A program made the position numbers and the translations under genes. This document shows, piece after piece, positions 16,219 through 24,526 of a DNA stretch of 64,000 nt (the stretch's first letter is position 1; the number at the start of each line of letters is the position of its first letter). Under the pieces are notes generated by a model. The model was not told the origin of the DNA. It ran no database searches and was given only the letters and a program-made list of their open reading frames with translations. The stretch comes from Alkalicoccobacillus gibsonii. GTDB taxonomy: Bacteria; Bacillota; Bacilli; Bacillales; Bacillaceae_D. The stretch lies in the NCBI RefSeq assembly GCF_016798245.1, contig NZ_JAEUZA010000009.1, forward strand, positions 1-64,000, read 5' to 3'.

Positions 16219-16301
16219 GACAGCACCCTATAAAGAAGGTCTTTGAAGAGGACTTTAAGCACAGCTGTGCTAATCATTCTTTACACTGGATTTAGTCTGT
16301 C
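16219..16301 (-). ncRNA. Structured RNA, copy A, downstream of DUF3800 gene
   Basis: An 83-nt unit with the same plan as copy B but different bases in the helices: P1 GACAG/CTGTC, P2 TAAAGAA/TTCTTTA (7 bp perfect), P3 TTAGCAC-AGCT-GTGCTTAA and a short P4 (GTC/GAC). Changed base pairs keep pairing, which argues for selection on RNA structure. It starts 88 nt after the DUF3800 stop on the same strand and could be part of its 3' UTR or a separate RNA. Confidence 0.6.
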
Positions 16302-16388
16302 GTCTTTAGTATAAGATGCTAATGCTCTCTTTATACCTTTTTTTTTCAGGTACAAGCCTATTTTACTCGATCTAAAGAAAAAAAACAA

Positions 16389-17099
16389 TTATATAAGAGA
16401 AGTTTTAGGCATTCCAAGTACTCTATGGTAAATTTTTGGTTGGATTAAGTGGTACAATTCTAAATTGTTACGAACGTCATTAGGATGTCTTTGATCTTTG
16501 TAATACATAAATTTATAGTACTCCAAAATGAAGTTTGCCAAAAAATCTGCTGTTTGCATAAGTCTATCATTCTTTTGAGTATTATATTTTATATCGAAGT
16601 TATTCCAATTAAATCGATTGTTCCACTTTGGGAAATTAACTCGAAGGGATAGATATTCATGCAGCCTTGTTTTAGACTCATTTCCTCTAGCTGGAGAACC
16701 ATCAATAGAGATAATTGCTCGTCTACCTCTTTGGGAGTAAGGTTCTTCAATAATTCTATTGATCACTTTGCTTAAAAAATAGTTTTCGCTTTGCTCTTTG
16801 TTACGTGCTGTAGCCTCAGTGAAACTTCTTTGATTTTCAGTTACTAACTGCTTATCAACCACTATATAGCAAATCCTTAGGGATTCCCATTCCATTAATT
16901 TTTCAAATACTGCTTTCTTTTGAAGAGGGGTAGCATCTTTACCTTTAAGTTCTCCATTTTTATAAGGAAAATTTTTAAAAATTTCATCTAGATTATCTTG
17001 TAAACGTTTAAACCCTCTTTCAATAGAAAAACCGGCCCATACATAAAGTGGGCCATTTTCTGAATCTATGTTTCCGGAATCATCTAAATATATGTACAT
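16389..17099 (-). CDS. DUF3800 family protein
   Basis: A 236-residue protein. The N-terminus YIYLDDSGNID holds the D-[DE]-S-G motif of DUF3800; the middle AIISIDGSPARG and the C-terminal QTADFLANFI (Q-x-A-D) supply the other conserved acidic positions. The fold is thought to be RNase H-like, so a nuclease activity is plausible but unproven. It is a single gene in the accessory region with two tandem structured RNAs directly downstream. Upstream 17100-17342 holds a large palindrome and the divergent recombinase promoter region. Confidence 0.85.
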   Translation of the reverse strand: MYIYLDDSGNIDSENGPLYVWAGFSIERGFKRLQDNLDEIFKNFPYKNGELKGKDATPLQKKAVFEKLMEWESLRICYIVVDKQLVTENQRSFTEATARNKEQSENYFLSKVINRIIEEPYSQRGRRAIISIDGSPARGNESKTRLHEYLSLRVNFPKWNNRFNWNNFDIKYNTQKNDRLMQTADFLANFILEYYKFMYYKDQRHPNDVRNNLELYHLIQPKIYHRVLGMPKTSLI

Positions 17100-17211
17100 T
17101 AAAATTCTCCTTTAAATAAACGTTGTCAATATGAACCATTTTAACACTAAAGGTAATACAGTGTTTCATGAATATGAAATGAGATTACTGTGTTATTGTA
17201 GCAATCGAACA

Positions 17212-17241
17212 AATGTAACAAAATACTTATTTTGTTACATT
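17212..17241. repeat. 14-bp palindrome upstream of tyrosine recombinase
   Basis: AATGTAACAAAATA, 2-nt centre, exact complement. It can also be read as 11-bp arms around an 8-bp centre, the size of a tyrosine-recombinase core site, or as an operator for the recombinase gene 100 bp downstream. Confidence 0.6.
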
Positions 17242-17342
17242 AGAAAAGGCTAATTTATAGCCTTTTTTCTTTTTGTCTGTGTTATACTAAAAAGACTAAA
17301 ATAAGTTACATTCAAAACGCTGATTTATAAGGGGTAACAATT

Positions 17343-17909
17343 ATGGCTTCAAAAGCAGACGAAATTAAGAATGTGCAGCCGTTACGATCGCTTGAATTAA
17401 TCCAAGACATGAAATGGTCGCTCAAACGTCACTGTTCAGAGCGCGATTATATTCTTTTCCTTTTAGGCATTAATACGGGTTTAAGGGTTGGGGATTTACT
17501 GCGGTTAAAAGTAGCCGATATTAAAGGAAAGAAAAAGGTCACAATCCGAGAAGGAAAAACGAGAAAGCCACGTACCATCTATTTATCGAACGTTTATGAC
17601 GAGTTGGCCGAGTATGTTGAATCTCTTCCGGAAAACGCCTGGTTGTTTCCAAGTCGAAAAGGAGAAAATCCGATCTCAAGGGTTCAAGCTTATCGCCAAT
17701 TGATTAAGGCGGGAGATATGGCCGATATTCTGGAGGGAGTTGGAACGCATACGATGCGAAAAACTTTTGGCTATTGGCACTATAAGCAATTTAAAGACGT
17801 GGCCGAGCTTCAAATGATTTTTAATCATTCGCACCCTAAAGTCACTTTGACGTATATCGGTATCCTGGAAGAAGAGGTCGAAAACAATTTAAAATCATTC
17901 ATGCTGTGA
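17343..17909 (+). CDS. Tyrosine recombinase/integrase, compact
   Basis: A 188-residue catalytic-domain-only recombinase. It shows Arg in NTGLRVGDLLRL, Lys in KKKVTIREGKTRK, the HxxR box HTMRKTFG, His in NHSHPKVTLTYIG and the nucleophile Tyr in the same stretch. It lacks the usual N-terminal core-binding domain, like short recombinases of Bacillus plasmids that resolve multimers or invert DNA. GGGGTAACAATT precedes the ATG. Probably transcribed with the genes at 17942 and 18552, up to the terminator at 18.8 kb. Resolution of plasmid multimers or mobility of this block are both possible roles. Confidence 0.88.
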   Translation: MASKADEIKNVQPLRSLELIQDMKWSLKRHCSERDYILFLLGINTGLRVGDLLRLKVADIKGKKKVTIREGKTRKPRTIYLSNVYDELAEYVESLPENAWLFPSRKGENPISRVQAYRQLIKAGDMADILEGVGTHTMRKTFGYWHYKQFKDVAELQMIFNHSHPKVTLTYIGILEEEVENNLKSFML

Positions 17910-17941
17910 GAAGCACAGCATAAAAGGAGGGAACTCTATTA

Positions 17942-18520
17942 ATGAACCATGTCGATCAGATTATACAATCAATATCTAGCTTGAATTTCGTATGCACCGT
18001 AGATATTGTTGGTAGCCATAGCAACGACACTAATGATAAATACTCTGATGTAGATTTAGTCGTTCATGTCTTAGACGAACCCGCAGATAAAGCTTTATTA
18101 AGAATCTCTTATTTTTTATGTGAAAAATATTCACCACTTTGGTATGACTATGCTAATAGTTTAATGCCAAATAAGTTCTTGGTATCTATGTACTTTGAAA
18201 ATACGACCCCCTTTAAATTCATTGATATAGGTATCATTAACAATGAGGCGCAATTCTATAATAAAGATGATTTTAAAAATGATAAATGGATTCATCTTAT
18301 GAAACTATGGGTCATGAACTTTAAATACTATGTACGCAAATCTGAAAGGTTTGAAAGTAGCTTTAATAACATGATGGCTTCAGCAGGAATAAATGATTTT
18401 AAAAATCATGCTGATGGTTTTAAGAAATTATTAAATGTCTTATCTACAAAAGAGTCTATAAATAAAAAAAACCTTTGGCTATTGTACAACGAGTATCAAA
18501 TACACAAGCATCTTTATTAA
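17942..18520 (+). CDS. Nucleotidyltransferase-domain protein
   Basis: A 192-residue protein of the pol-beta nucleotidyltransferase superfamily. It has the GS motif in IVGSHSND and the paired acidic residues in YSDVDLVVHV (about 35-39), with a third acid possible in FIDIGI. The C-terminal half is helical. Relatives include antibiotic-modifying enzymes and MNT-type antitoxins; the sequence does not decide. AAGGAGGG lies about 8 nt before the ATG, 32 nt after the recombinase gene. Confidence 0.78.
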   Translation: MNHVDQIIQSISSLNFVCTVDIVGSHSNDTNDKYSDVDLVVHVLDEPADKALLRISYFLCEKYSPLWYDYANSLMPNKFLVSMYFENTTPFKFIDIGIINNEAQFYNKDDFKNDKWIHLMKLWVMNFKYYVRKSERFESSFNNMMASAGINDFKNHADGFKKLLNVLSTKESINKKNLWLLYNEYQIHKHLY

Positions 18521-18551
18521 ATGTTATTTTACAAGGAGGCGCATCAATTCA

Positions 18552-18764
18552 ATGGATATAAAAGAACTGAATCAAAGATATGAGGAAATCATTCATTCGA
18601 ATCGCCCGGAGAATATTAAAACAAATCAACTTTCCATGCTCATGACTTATATGGAAGGAGAGTATCAAATACCTATGCTTAAGAACCCCGAATGGGAGAG
18701 TAACAACAGAAAAGTGATCGCTTTATATCGGAAAATATCTATGAGTCGAGTGTTTGAAGAGTAA
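18552..18764 (+). CDS. Small hypothetical protein, 70 aa
   Basis: Helical, charged, no TM segment (starts MDIKELNQRYEEIIHSN). AAGGAGG lies about 11 nt before the ATG. It follows the nucleotidyltransferase gene by 31 nt and ends just before a terminator, so it is the last gene of the recombinase-nucleotidyltransferase set. No family recognised. Confidence 0.65.
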   Translation: MDIKELNQRYEEIIHSNRPENIKTNQLSMLMTYMEGEYQIPMLKNPEWESNNRKVIALYRKISMSRVFEE

Positions 18765-18791
18765 GGATATCACTATATATAGTAGGACTAA

Positions 18792-18826
18792 AAAAGCAGC
18801 TACGGCATAAAACCGTTGCTGCTTTT
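18792..18826 (+). terminator. Terminator after the recombinase operon
   Basis: A 14-bp stem with one mismatch (AAAAGCAGCTACGG) and TTTT on the plus strand. Confidence 0.85.
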
Positions 18827-18842
18827 ATTGATTTTCATTAAA

Positions 18843-18923
18843 GGCCTCCATCTTATGAATCGCATAAGAGGTTTGCGATGATGAATCCCGCCGGTTTATT
18901 CGTCGCCTGGCGAATGAGCGACA
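18843..18923 (+). repeat. Structured direct repeat R1
   Basis: First of three ~82-bp imperfect direct repeats. Hairpin a: CTTATG-AATCG-CATAAG. Hairpin b: GCGAT + GAT bulge + GAAT pairing ATTC + GTCGC. Shared blocks AATCCC, TTTATT and TCGCCTGG. G-U pairs fit only the plus strand. Confidence 0.7.
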
Positions 18924-18942
18924 TCATTTAATGATACTTACA

Positions 18943-19025
18943 AGCCCCTATTTTATGAATCGCATAAGGGGTTCGCGATATTCAATCCCACCGATTTATT
19001 GATCGCCTGGTGAGCAAGCGATATA
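18943..19025 (+). repeat. Structured direct repeat R2
   Basis: Second copy, 100 bp after R1. In hairpin b the upper helix is CAAT/ATTG where R1 has GAAT/ATTC, and the lower helix is GCGAT/ATCGC where R1 has a G-U pair. These changes keep pairing. Confidence 0.7.
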
Positions 19026-19031
19026 CCTTCC

Positions 19032-19113
19032 GGCCCCCATTTTATGAATCGCGTAAGGGGTTTGCGATGATGAATCCCACCGTTTATTAGTCGCTTGGTG
19101 AATGAGCGACATA
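19032..19113 (+). repeat. Structured direct repeat R3
   Basis: Third copy, 89 bp after R2. CCCC...CGTAAGGGG gives a G-U pair in hairpin a on the plus strand. The gap 18827-19224 holds only this array and the ligase promoter region. Confidence 0.7.
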
Positions 19114-19224
19114 CTTTAGTTTAAAATTTACCATTAATATACTTGGGAGTCAAAAGATACGGTATTACTTACCACCGTTCACCTTCCTTATTTATTATAT
19201 AATATAGGAAGGAAGGTGATTATA

Positions 19225-20055
19225 TTGTTTAAATCTCCTATGCTATTACAATCCTTACCGGTACCACCGGATAACGATATAGAGTGCATCACAGAATTAA
19301 AGCTCGATGGCCATAGAATGATTATGAGCCGCTTTGAAGGAAAAACAAGACTGTACACCAGGCATCAAAACGAGGTTACGACAATGTATCCGGAACTCTT
19401 GGAACATGAGATTGAAGAGGGAACCATGCTAGATGGGGAACTTGTTGCCCTGGATGATGAAGGCAAGCCGGACTTTGAATCCTTACAGCTGCGGTCCCGT
19501 TCTAAGAAGCTCTTTCATCAAGTTCCTCTCCAATTTGTGGCTTTTGATAGCCTTTACCACCAGTACAAACGCATGACATCCAAACCGCTACACGAGCGCA
19601 AAGAAAAAGTGGCCATTTCTCTCCCTAAAAATCAGCAAACCCTTGTTGCACATAACTTTGTAATCGGACAGGCTCAAAATTACTTTCAATTAGTAAAAGA
19701 AATGGACCTGGAAGGCATAGTTGTAAAAGACCCTAATTCGGTCTATAAAATCAATACAAGAAGTAAGGCCTGGCATAAGATTATTAATTATTCGTACCGT
19801 GATGTCTTGGTCACAAAACTACGCAAAAAAGAGTTTGGTTTAGTTGTTACCGATGAAAAAGGCCATTATTTAGGTACGATTGAACACGCAAGTATTCCGC
19901 TGCGTAAAAGCCTCTATTCTTTAGCAAAAGTAAGAAAAGAAGATACAAACTATGTTGAAATCGACCCGCTGCCATGTCGGGTGAAATACCGTAACCTCAC
20001 GAAAAAAGGGTTGCTATGTATTCCGGTCTTAATTGAAGTAACCCCTGACAACTAG
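19225..20055 (+). CDS. ATP-dependent DNA ligase, LigB/YoqV-like
   Basis: A 276-residue ligase with a single adenylation and OB-fold core, similar in size to the SPbeta prophage ligase YoqV. Motif I is ELKLDGHRM (catalytic Lys about 30), motif III LDGELVA, motif IIIa QFVAFDSLY, motif IV LEGIVVKD and motif V KAWHKI. The TTG start (MFKSPMLLQSL) has AAGGTG 6 nt upstream; a GTG three codons earlier lies in that site. An inverted repeat (CACCTTCCTT with AAGGAAGGTG) brackets a TATAAT-like box just before the gene. It probably seals nicks after plasmid replication or repair. Confidence 0.9.
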   Translation: MFKSPMLLQSLPVPPDNDIECITELKLDGHRMIMSRFEGKTRLYTRHQNEVTTMYPELLEHEIEEGTMLDGELVALDDEGKPDFESLQLRSRSKKLFHQVPLQFVAFDSLYHQYKRMTSKPLHERKEKVAISLPKNQQTLVAHNFVIGQAQNYFQLVKEMDLEGIVVKDPNSVYKINTRSKAWHKIINYSYRDVLVTKLRKKEFGLVVTDEKGHYLGTIEHASIPLRKSLYSLAKVRKEDTNYVEIDPLPCRVKYRNLTKKGLLCIPVLIEVTPDN

Positions 20056-20063
20056 CGTCAGGG
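20042..20063 (+). terminator. Hairpin over the ligase stop codon
   Basis: CCCTGAC-loop-GTCAGGG spans the stop and is followed by a short T-rich stretch. A second stem, AGCCAAACT...AGTTTGGCT, lies at 20135-20166 and may be the true terminator. Confidence 0.5.
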
Positions 20064-20206
20064 ATTACTTATAAAAATACTACAATAACACAGTAACACA
20101 AGTGGACAATGATACATTAGTCCATAATAAATAAAGCCAAACTCCGGAATTAGAAGCAGTTTGGCTAATGTATATCAATTGTACAGATACGTGCATTTGA
20201 TTCAAT

Positions 20207-20344
20207 TTATCTTTTCTTGAACATTTCTAAGACTTTAATGCCAGTATTTATTGCGTAAAGCACAAGGAAGATCGTGAGTATAATGTTAAAGTATTCAAAG
20301 TGATCCTGTAAAGTTCTAATGAGTGAATCCATTCTAAGCTCCAT
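20207..20344 (-). CDS. Small membrane protein, 45 aa
   Basis: Starts MELRMDSLIRTLQDHFEYF, then one TM helix (IILTIFLVLYAINTGI) and a basic tail KVLEMFKKR. GGAGGAG lies 6 nt before the ATG. It is downstream of and on the same strand as the secreted protein gene at 20463, separated by a hairpin (TCCCAACAAGC, 20417-20444). Function unknown. Confidence 0.65.
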   Translation of the reverse strand: MELRMDSLIRTLQDHFEYFNIILTIFLVLYAINTGIKVLEMFKKR

Positions 20345-20462
20345 GAAATCTCCTCCATATTATATATTTATAAATCAATACCCTAATCTTTAAATAGTAA
20401 AAGTAATAAAACAATATCCCAACAAGCAATAAAGCTCGTTGGGACACTATTCTTTGATATAC

Positions 20463-21152
20463 CTATCGTTCGGTACTATACACCAAGCTATCATTTACAG
20501 TCTTTCTAGCAAATACTGATGATCCAGCCCCAGCTCCGATAGTGAAACCGGCCGCCTCAAACTCTGCGCTTAAATCTACATCAATTTCAATTTGCATTGT
20601 TGTTTGACCAGTAGCTTCAACACGCTGTGTAGGGAAGCTAGTTGGAGTATAAGCTGTATTAGAAGCTTGTAGCGTGTGTGCTCCTCCCCCAGTAGTCCAC
20701 CAAACATCATCCACATTTTCAATTTGTACGAAAGAACCAGATTGATATAAAAGTAATCTGCAATTTAGTGTTACTGTGAGTCCATTGTGGGTAGTTGATG
20801 AAGTGGCCACAAAAAAAGATTCGTTTAACGCACCAAAATTGTTTAATTGCAATTCTTCTTCAATGGTAATCTCCTTGTATAATTCCCCTGTTTCATTGTC
20901 GATAATTCTAACAATATCCTTTGCTCCCTCTGATGTTTGCTCTGCGCTATAGTTCCCTTCGGGCAATTCTACATGAAAGTTCTCATTAATCGGGATTGTA
21001 TTATCCTGTGGTTCTACATGTAGCTCCGTCAAAAATTCTGAATCTGATTCTCCAGCAGCTTGACCAGTATTACCGTTCAGTAAAAATGCTGATGCAAAAG
21101 CAAACGTCACAACAAACAAAAATAGAAATAACTTTTTATTTCTAACATCCAT
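20463..21152 (-). CDS. Secreted protein, 229 aa, unknown
   Basis: The start is ATG (MDVRNKKLFLF) with GGGAGGG 6 nt upstream. A signal peptide (to about residue 33, GNTGQAAG) precedes an acidic region with short beta strands and then a C-terminal all-beta domain rich in Thr (TTHNGLTVTLNCRLLLYQSG, TTMQIEIDVDL). One Cys. It resembles the proteins at 14784 and 25657 in plan but not clearly in sequence. Extracellular toxin, adhesin or surface roles remain open. A long AT-rich leader (21153-21380) holds its promoter. Confidence 0.75.
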   Translation of the reverse strand: MDVRNKKLFLFLFVVTFAFASAFLLNGNTGQAAGESDSEFLTELHVEPQDNTIPINENFHVELPEGNYSAEQTSEGAKDIVRIIDNETGELYKEITIEEELQLNNFGALNESFFVATSSTTHNGLTVTLNCRLLLYQSGSFVQIENVDDVWWTTGGGAHTLQASNTAYTPTSFPTQRVEATGQTTMQIEIDVDLSAEFEAAGFTIGAGAGSSVFARKTVNDSLVYSTER

Positions 21153-21381
21153 GTAAATCCCTCCCATTCAGATTTACTGTCTGACTAACCTTTAATAAGT
21201 AATTCTAAACGTTTAATTCTAAAAAAAATTGAATTTATTAGAATTAAAGATAAAGTCTGTATAATTACCTGGGCGATTGTATCTGTAATCTTGCATGATT
21301 TATCTAATTGGATATATATAGGTTGTGAAATATTATTATTTTAGGTCTATATTCACAGGGTTAATACGTTATTAATCTAAA

Positions 21382-21417
21382 AGAAGAAGGGAACTATTCT
21401 TTTAGCTTCCTTCTTCC
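21382..21417 (-). terminator. Terminator after uvrX
   Basis: Stem GAAGAAGGGAA/TTCCTTCTTC with A/T-rich flanks, directly after the polymerase stop. Confidence 0.7.
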
Positions 21418-21421
21418 TTTT

Positions 21422-22657
21422 TTATTTATAGTGACCGCCGATCTTCGCCGCTCGCTCCAATGCTTGACCCGCTGGAAGCAAGGAAGAGGCACGTAAAATG
21501 GAGGTCTTACCAAACTTCGCTTTGATCGTATCCATGACCTCTCCAAGCTGTCGATCGTCTTGTTGCTGCTGGTGATCAAATAAATCAAGTTGTACCGCGT
21601 CGCCATTTGTAAACTTTGATAAGGATACACCGACTCTACGTACAGGCTGATGGTCCCAAAATTGATCGAGCAACTGACAGACATATTTAAACAACGTTAA
21701 GGAAGAATCCGTTGCATAGGGCATCGTGAATTGACGGTGAAATCCGGTTCTCACTTCATAACTGGCTCCAGCAACACTTAATGAAACCGTCGAACCTTGA
21801 ACGTGGTTTTTTCGCGCTCTCAAACACACTTCCTCACACAACTCTAGTAACACCACGCAAATATCTTTACGCGTCGCGTAATCATAAGGAAGCGTCATTC
21901 CATGACCAATGGCTTTTTGGCCATCGTGTGTGGAGATTTTGACAGGCGAATAGTCGACCCCATTGGCACTCATCCATAAGACTTGGCCATGTATCCCCCA
22001 ACGTTTCTTAAAGAACTCGACATCGGTATTGGCTAAATGGCCAACGGTCCGAATCCCTCGATTGTATAAGTGTTTTTTCATTTGGCTCCCTACGCCAAAC
22101 ATATCCTCAACAGGGAGTTTCCAAAGGGTTTGTTCCAGGTTATCGGCTTTAAGTTCATAAATACCCGACTCATTCTTTTTCGCAAAGTTATCACAAGCAA
22201 GTTTGGCCAAGATTTTATTGGCTCCAATCCCTACCCTAGCTCTCACACGCATGGTATCCCATATGTGCTGTTGAATCTTCTTTGCGGTTTGCATATAGCC
22301 ACCGAATAAATGGTTGGAGTGGGTAACATCCATAAATTGTTCATCGATTGAGTAGGGTTCGACGAGATCGGTATACTCTTTTAATATCCTGGTAATCTCC
22401 ATCGACGCATCGATGTAGTCTTGCATATGAGGAGGGACGATAATCAAATCACTACATTTTTGCTGCGCTTCCCAAAGACGTTCTGCGTTTTTAACCCCAA
22501 ATTTCTTGGCTTCTTTTGACGCTGCTAAGATCACGCCGCTTCGTCTGTTTGGGTCACCGGACACAACGAGTGGTTTTCCCTCGTAAGAAGGATGTTTTGC
22601 CACCTCAATGGAGGCGTAAAAACTCTGCATATCCACTAAAAAAATAACCTCACTCAT
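21422..22657 (-). CDS. uvrX: Y-family DNA polymerase, UvrX/YqjW-like
   Basis: A 411-residue translesion polymerase. Palm motifs: VDMQSFYASIE (first Asp), SIDEQFMDVT (SIDE catalytic pair about 108), followed by the HhH/thumb region (VEDMFGVGSQMKKHL) and a little-finger domain. The ATG of MSEVIFLVDMQ is chosen (GAGGTG 9 nt upstream); the frame extends 26 codons further without support. UvrX-type polymerases on Bacillus phages and plasmids are SOS-induced, and a DinR/LexA-like box lies 41 bp upstream. Confidence 0.92.
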   Translation of the reverse strand: MSEVIFLVDMQSFYASIEVAKHPSYEGKPLVVSGDPNRRSGVILAASKEAKKFGVKNAERLWEAQQKCSDLIIVPPHMQDYIDASMEITRILKEYTDLVEPYSIDEQFMDVTHSNHLFGGYMQTAKKIQQHIWDTMRVRARVGIGANKILAKLACDNFAKKNESGIYELKADNLEQTLWKLPVEDMFGVGSQMKKHLYNRGIRTVGHLANTDVEFFKKRWGIHGQVLWMSANGVDYSPVKISTHDGQKAIGHGMTLPYDYATRKDICVVLLELCEEVCLRARKNHVQGSTVSLSVAGASYEVRTGFHRQFTMPYATDSSLTLFKYVCQLLDQFWDHQPVRRVGVSLSKFTNGDAVQLDLFDHQQQQDDRQLGEVMDTIKAKFGKTSILRASSLLPAGQALERAAKIGGHYK

Positions 22658-22697
22658 ATTATCGTACACCTCGTCACATATTTCTCTATAGTATATA

Positions 22698-22711
22698 CGA
22701 ATATACGTTCC
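22698..22711. promoter_or_regulatory. DinR/LexA-like operator for uvrX
   Basis: CGAATATACGTTCC, matching the Gram-positive box CGAAC-N4-GTTCG at eight of ten fixed positions, just upstream of uvrX. Confidence 0.7.
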
Positions 22712-22811
22712 CTTAAAAGTGGTTATTATAACCAATTAGAGAGTCAGAAAGTAATTTATATAATTATTACGGTATGTGAAATTAATTAGTTGGGCGAAAA
22801 AAAAGAGGCAT

Positions 22812-23723
22812 TTAGCACCTCTTTAAAGAAAATAGGCCACAATCTCTAATAATTTCATCACTGCTAACTAACGTTGCTTCGTAAATGGTCTTATTATTCT
22901 TTTTCATATATGACTGTACAACCTCGTAACCTACAGCGTATCCAGCACAAAAAGAAAGACCAACCGGTGCGTAACCTTCTTGTTTAGCGATCTCGTCACC
23001 AAACATATAACTACTTACTTCCGCGAATCCTTTTACATTTAAAGCATCCTCAATTACCTTGATGGAATACTCTAAATCCTCGCTATCAATATTGGTTACC
23101 CAGGGTCCTAAACTGTCGATACCATAAAGTTCTGTTGCGAACGAATCTGCTAGTCCTTCAATAACAAGATACTCTCCAACGGTTACATTTCCATGGTCCC
23201 AACTAAAATAAGAGAAGCGTAAATTGTGATGAAATTCATGAGCAATAACAGCTGGAACTTTCGGTATATTATATTCATTTGGATATATATTTATCGTAAT
23301 ATAACCAGGTATCCCGCCAAAACCTGTATAACCTTTCTGTAACTTTAATTTGTTCGAATCTGCGAGGTAAATGCCTAACATAATTTCATTAGCATTAACC
23401 TTCAAATTAGCTTTATTAGCTTTTTCTATACAGGTTTTCAATGAACTTTCTGCTGTATCAAAAATGCTGTTTGCTTCTAATAAAGAAATTCCTTCTCTGA
23501 TATGAGAGTCATCCATAATATCTATGTAACCTAACATTCCTGTAGCCATCAATACGTCGTAACCATTGTCTTGTTTAGCTTTGATTGGCACATTGATAAG
23601 ATTCCACATTTCTTTAAGCGGAGACATCATAGTATAACGAAAATACTTCTTTCTTTCTTCATGCGTAGCAAAAGTTAATATATTTCTGTATTGATCTAAT
23701 GAATTGATTATTTCATACTTCAT
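22812..23723 (-). CDS. DUF2268-type putative Zn-protease
   Basis: A 303-residue protein with a zincin motif AHEFHHNLRF (HExxH, about residue 165) and a downstream glutamate in YLVIEGLADSFA (about 190) as third ligand, the gluzincin layout of DUF2268/YjaZ-like proteins. No signal peptide, so it is probably cytoplasmic. It follows the MerR-type gene by 4 nt, which suggests the regulator controls or needs it. Substrate unknown; stress-related proteolysis is a guess. Confidence 0.82.
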   Translation of the reverse strand: MKYEIINSLDQYRNILTFATHEERKKYFRYTMMSPLKEMWNLINVPIKAKQDNGYDVLMATGMLGYIDIMDDSHIREGISLLEANSIFDTAESSLKTCIEKANKANLKVNANEIMLGIYLADSNKLKLQKGYTGFGGIPGYITINIYPNEYNIPKVPAVIAHEFHHNLRFSYFSWDHGNVTVGEYLVIEGLADSFATELYGIDSLGPWVTNIDSEDLEYSIKVIEDALNVKGFAEVSSYMFGDEIAKQEGYAPVGLSFCAGYAVGYEVVQSYMKKNNKTIYEATLVSSDEIIRDCGLFSLKRC

Positions 23724-23727
23724 TTCA

Positions 23728-24093
23728 TCACCTCTGTGGTAAATATTTAATATTAAATCTATGAAGTAAATACAACGTATTTAGTAGTGTTTCATCATTT
23801 TCCTGGTTATCTAAATGAATTAGTATATTCTCAAGGTCTGCGATCTTCTGATGTAATTCAATTCCTAAATCATTCATTTGAAATGTTGAACCTTTTAACT
23901 CTTTTAACCTATATCCCAATATCTTTGAGACAAGGATTTGAACTAAATTAACCAAATCTGACTGTACTAAAACTAATTGTCCTCTATTATTCTTTATGGT
24001 ATTTAATAAGTCTAAATTTGAATAGTACCGTATAGATCGTTCAGTTATCCCAGTTTGTTTATACAGATCACCTGTTGTATACAGGACCTTCAC
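23728..24093 (-). CDS. MerR family transcriptional regulator
   Basis: A 121-residue MerR protein. The N-terminal winged helix reads TGDLYKQTGITERSIRYYSNLDLL. The recognised wing is followed by a short coiled helix (about 80-100) and a C-terminal tail without metal-binding Cys. GGAGGTGAAGGTC overlaps the start. Forms a two-gene operon with the DUF2268 protein. The terminator-like stem at 24148-24178 lies upstream and belongs to other transcripts. Confidence 0.85.
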   Translation of the reverse strand: MKVLYTTGDLYKQTGITERSIRYYSNLDLLNTIKNNRGQLVLVQSDLVNLVQILVSKILGYRLKELKGSTFQMNDLGIELHQKIADLENILIHLDNQENDETLLNTLYLLHRFNIKYLPQR

Positions 24094-24248
24094 CTCCTCT
24101 GATTTAAAGAGTAAAGTATCACGCTACGTTAGAGTCAATCACAAAATAAAAAGAAGAGGCCAAGATAGCCACTTCTTTTAACATTTCTATGTTCAACAAT
24201 ATATTTTGAGCTTAACTTAGAAAAACAAAATGCCGGAAAGGAAAAATA

Positions 24249-24289
24249 AGAACCAGGGTGTGATTGAGCACATCATTCCCTGATTCTTG
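24249..24289. terminator. Inverted repeat, likely terminator
   Basis: Stem GAACCAGGG/CCCTGATTC (one mismatch), 34 nt after the gene at 24323 on the minus strand. Another stem, AAAGAAG-GGC/GCC-CTTCTTT, sits at 24148-24178. Nothing else is seen in 24094-24322. Confidence 0.5.
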
Positions 24290-24322
24290 TATTAACAACG
24301 TTAGCCTGTCCACTTACCGAGT

Positions 24323-24526
24323 TTATGACCCATCAATCTGTTTTAATGCTGCATAACGCTCTTTCAGCAACGTTTCTAGTTCCTCTATATCATCTAAGGT
24401 TGCATGGTTCTTAATGAAACTTCTTGCTGTTGAACGCTTCTGCAAGTATTTCGTTCGTTCTTTGTTCTTCTCTTGCCAACGTTTGTTACGTTCGGTCTGT
24501 GTGAGAGTTTTTTCTTCCTCGTCCAT
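24323..24526 (-). CDS. Small basic hypothetical protein, 67 aa
   Basis: Highly charged, helical protein (MDEEEKTLTQTERNKRWQEKNKERTKYLQKR..., then an acidic heptad-like LDDIEELETLLKERY). It resembles short plasmid or phage proteins with a basic DNA-binding-like N-terminus, but no family is certain. AGGAGTGTTTAAGA precedes the ATG. Confidence 0.7.
   Translation of the reverse strand: MDEEEKTLTQTERNKRWQEKNKERTKYLQKRSTARSFIKNHATLDDIEELETLLKERYAALKQIDGS

Noticed and set aside
18843-19113. Integron attC-like array next to the tyrosine recombinase
   Set aside because: No cassette genes lie between the repeats, the core R-box/L-box sequences of attC are not seen, and the recombinase lacks the integron-specific insert as far as can be judged.
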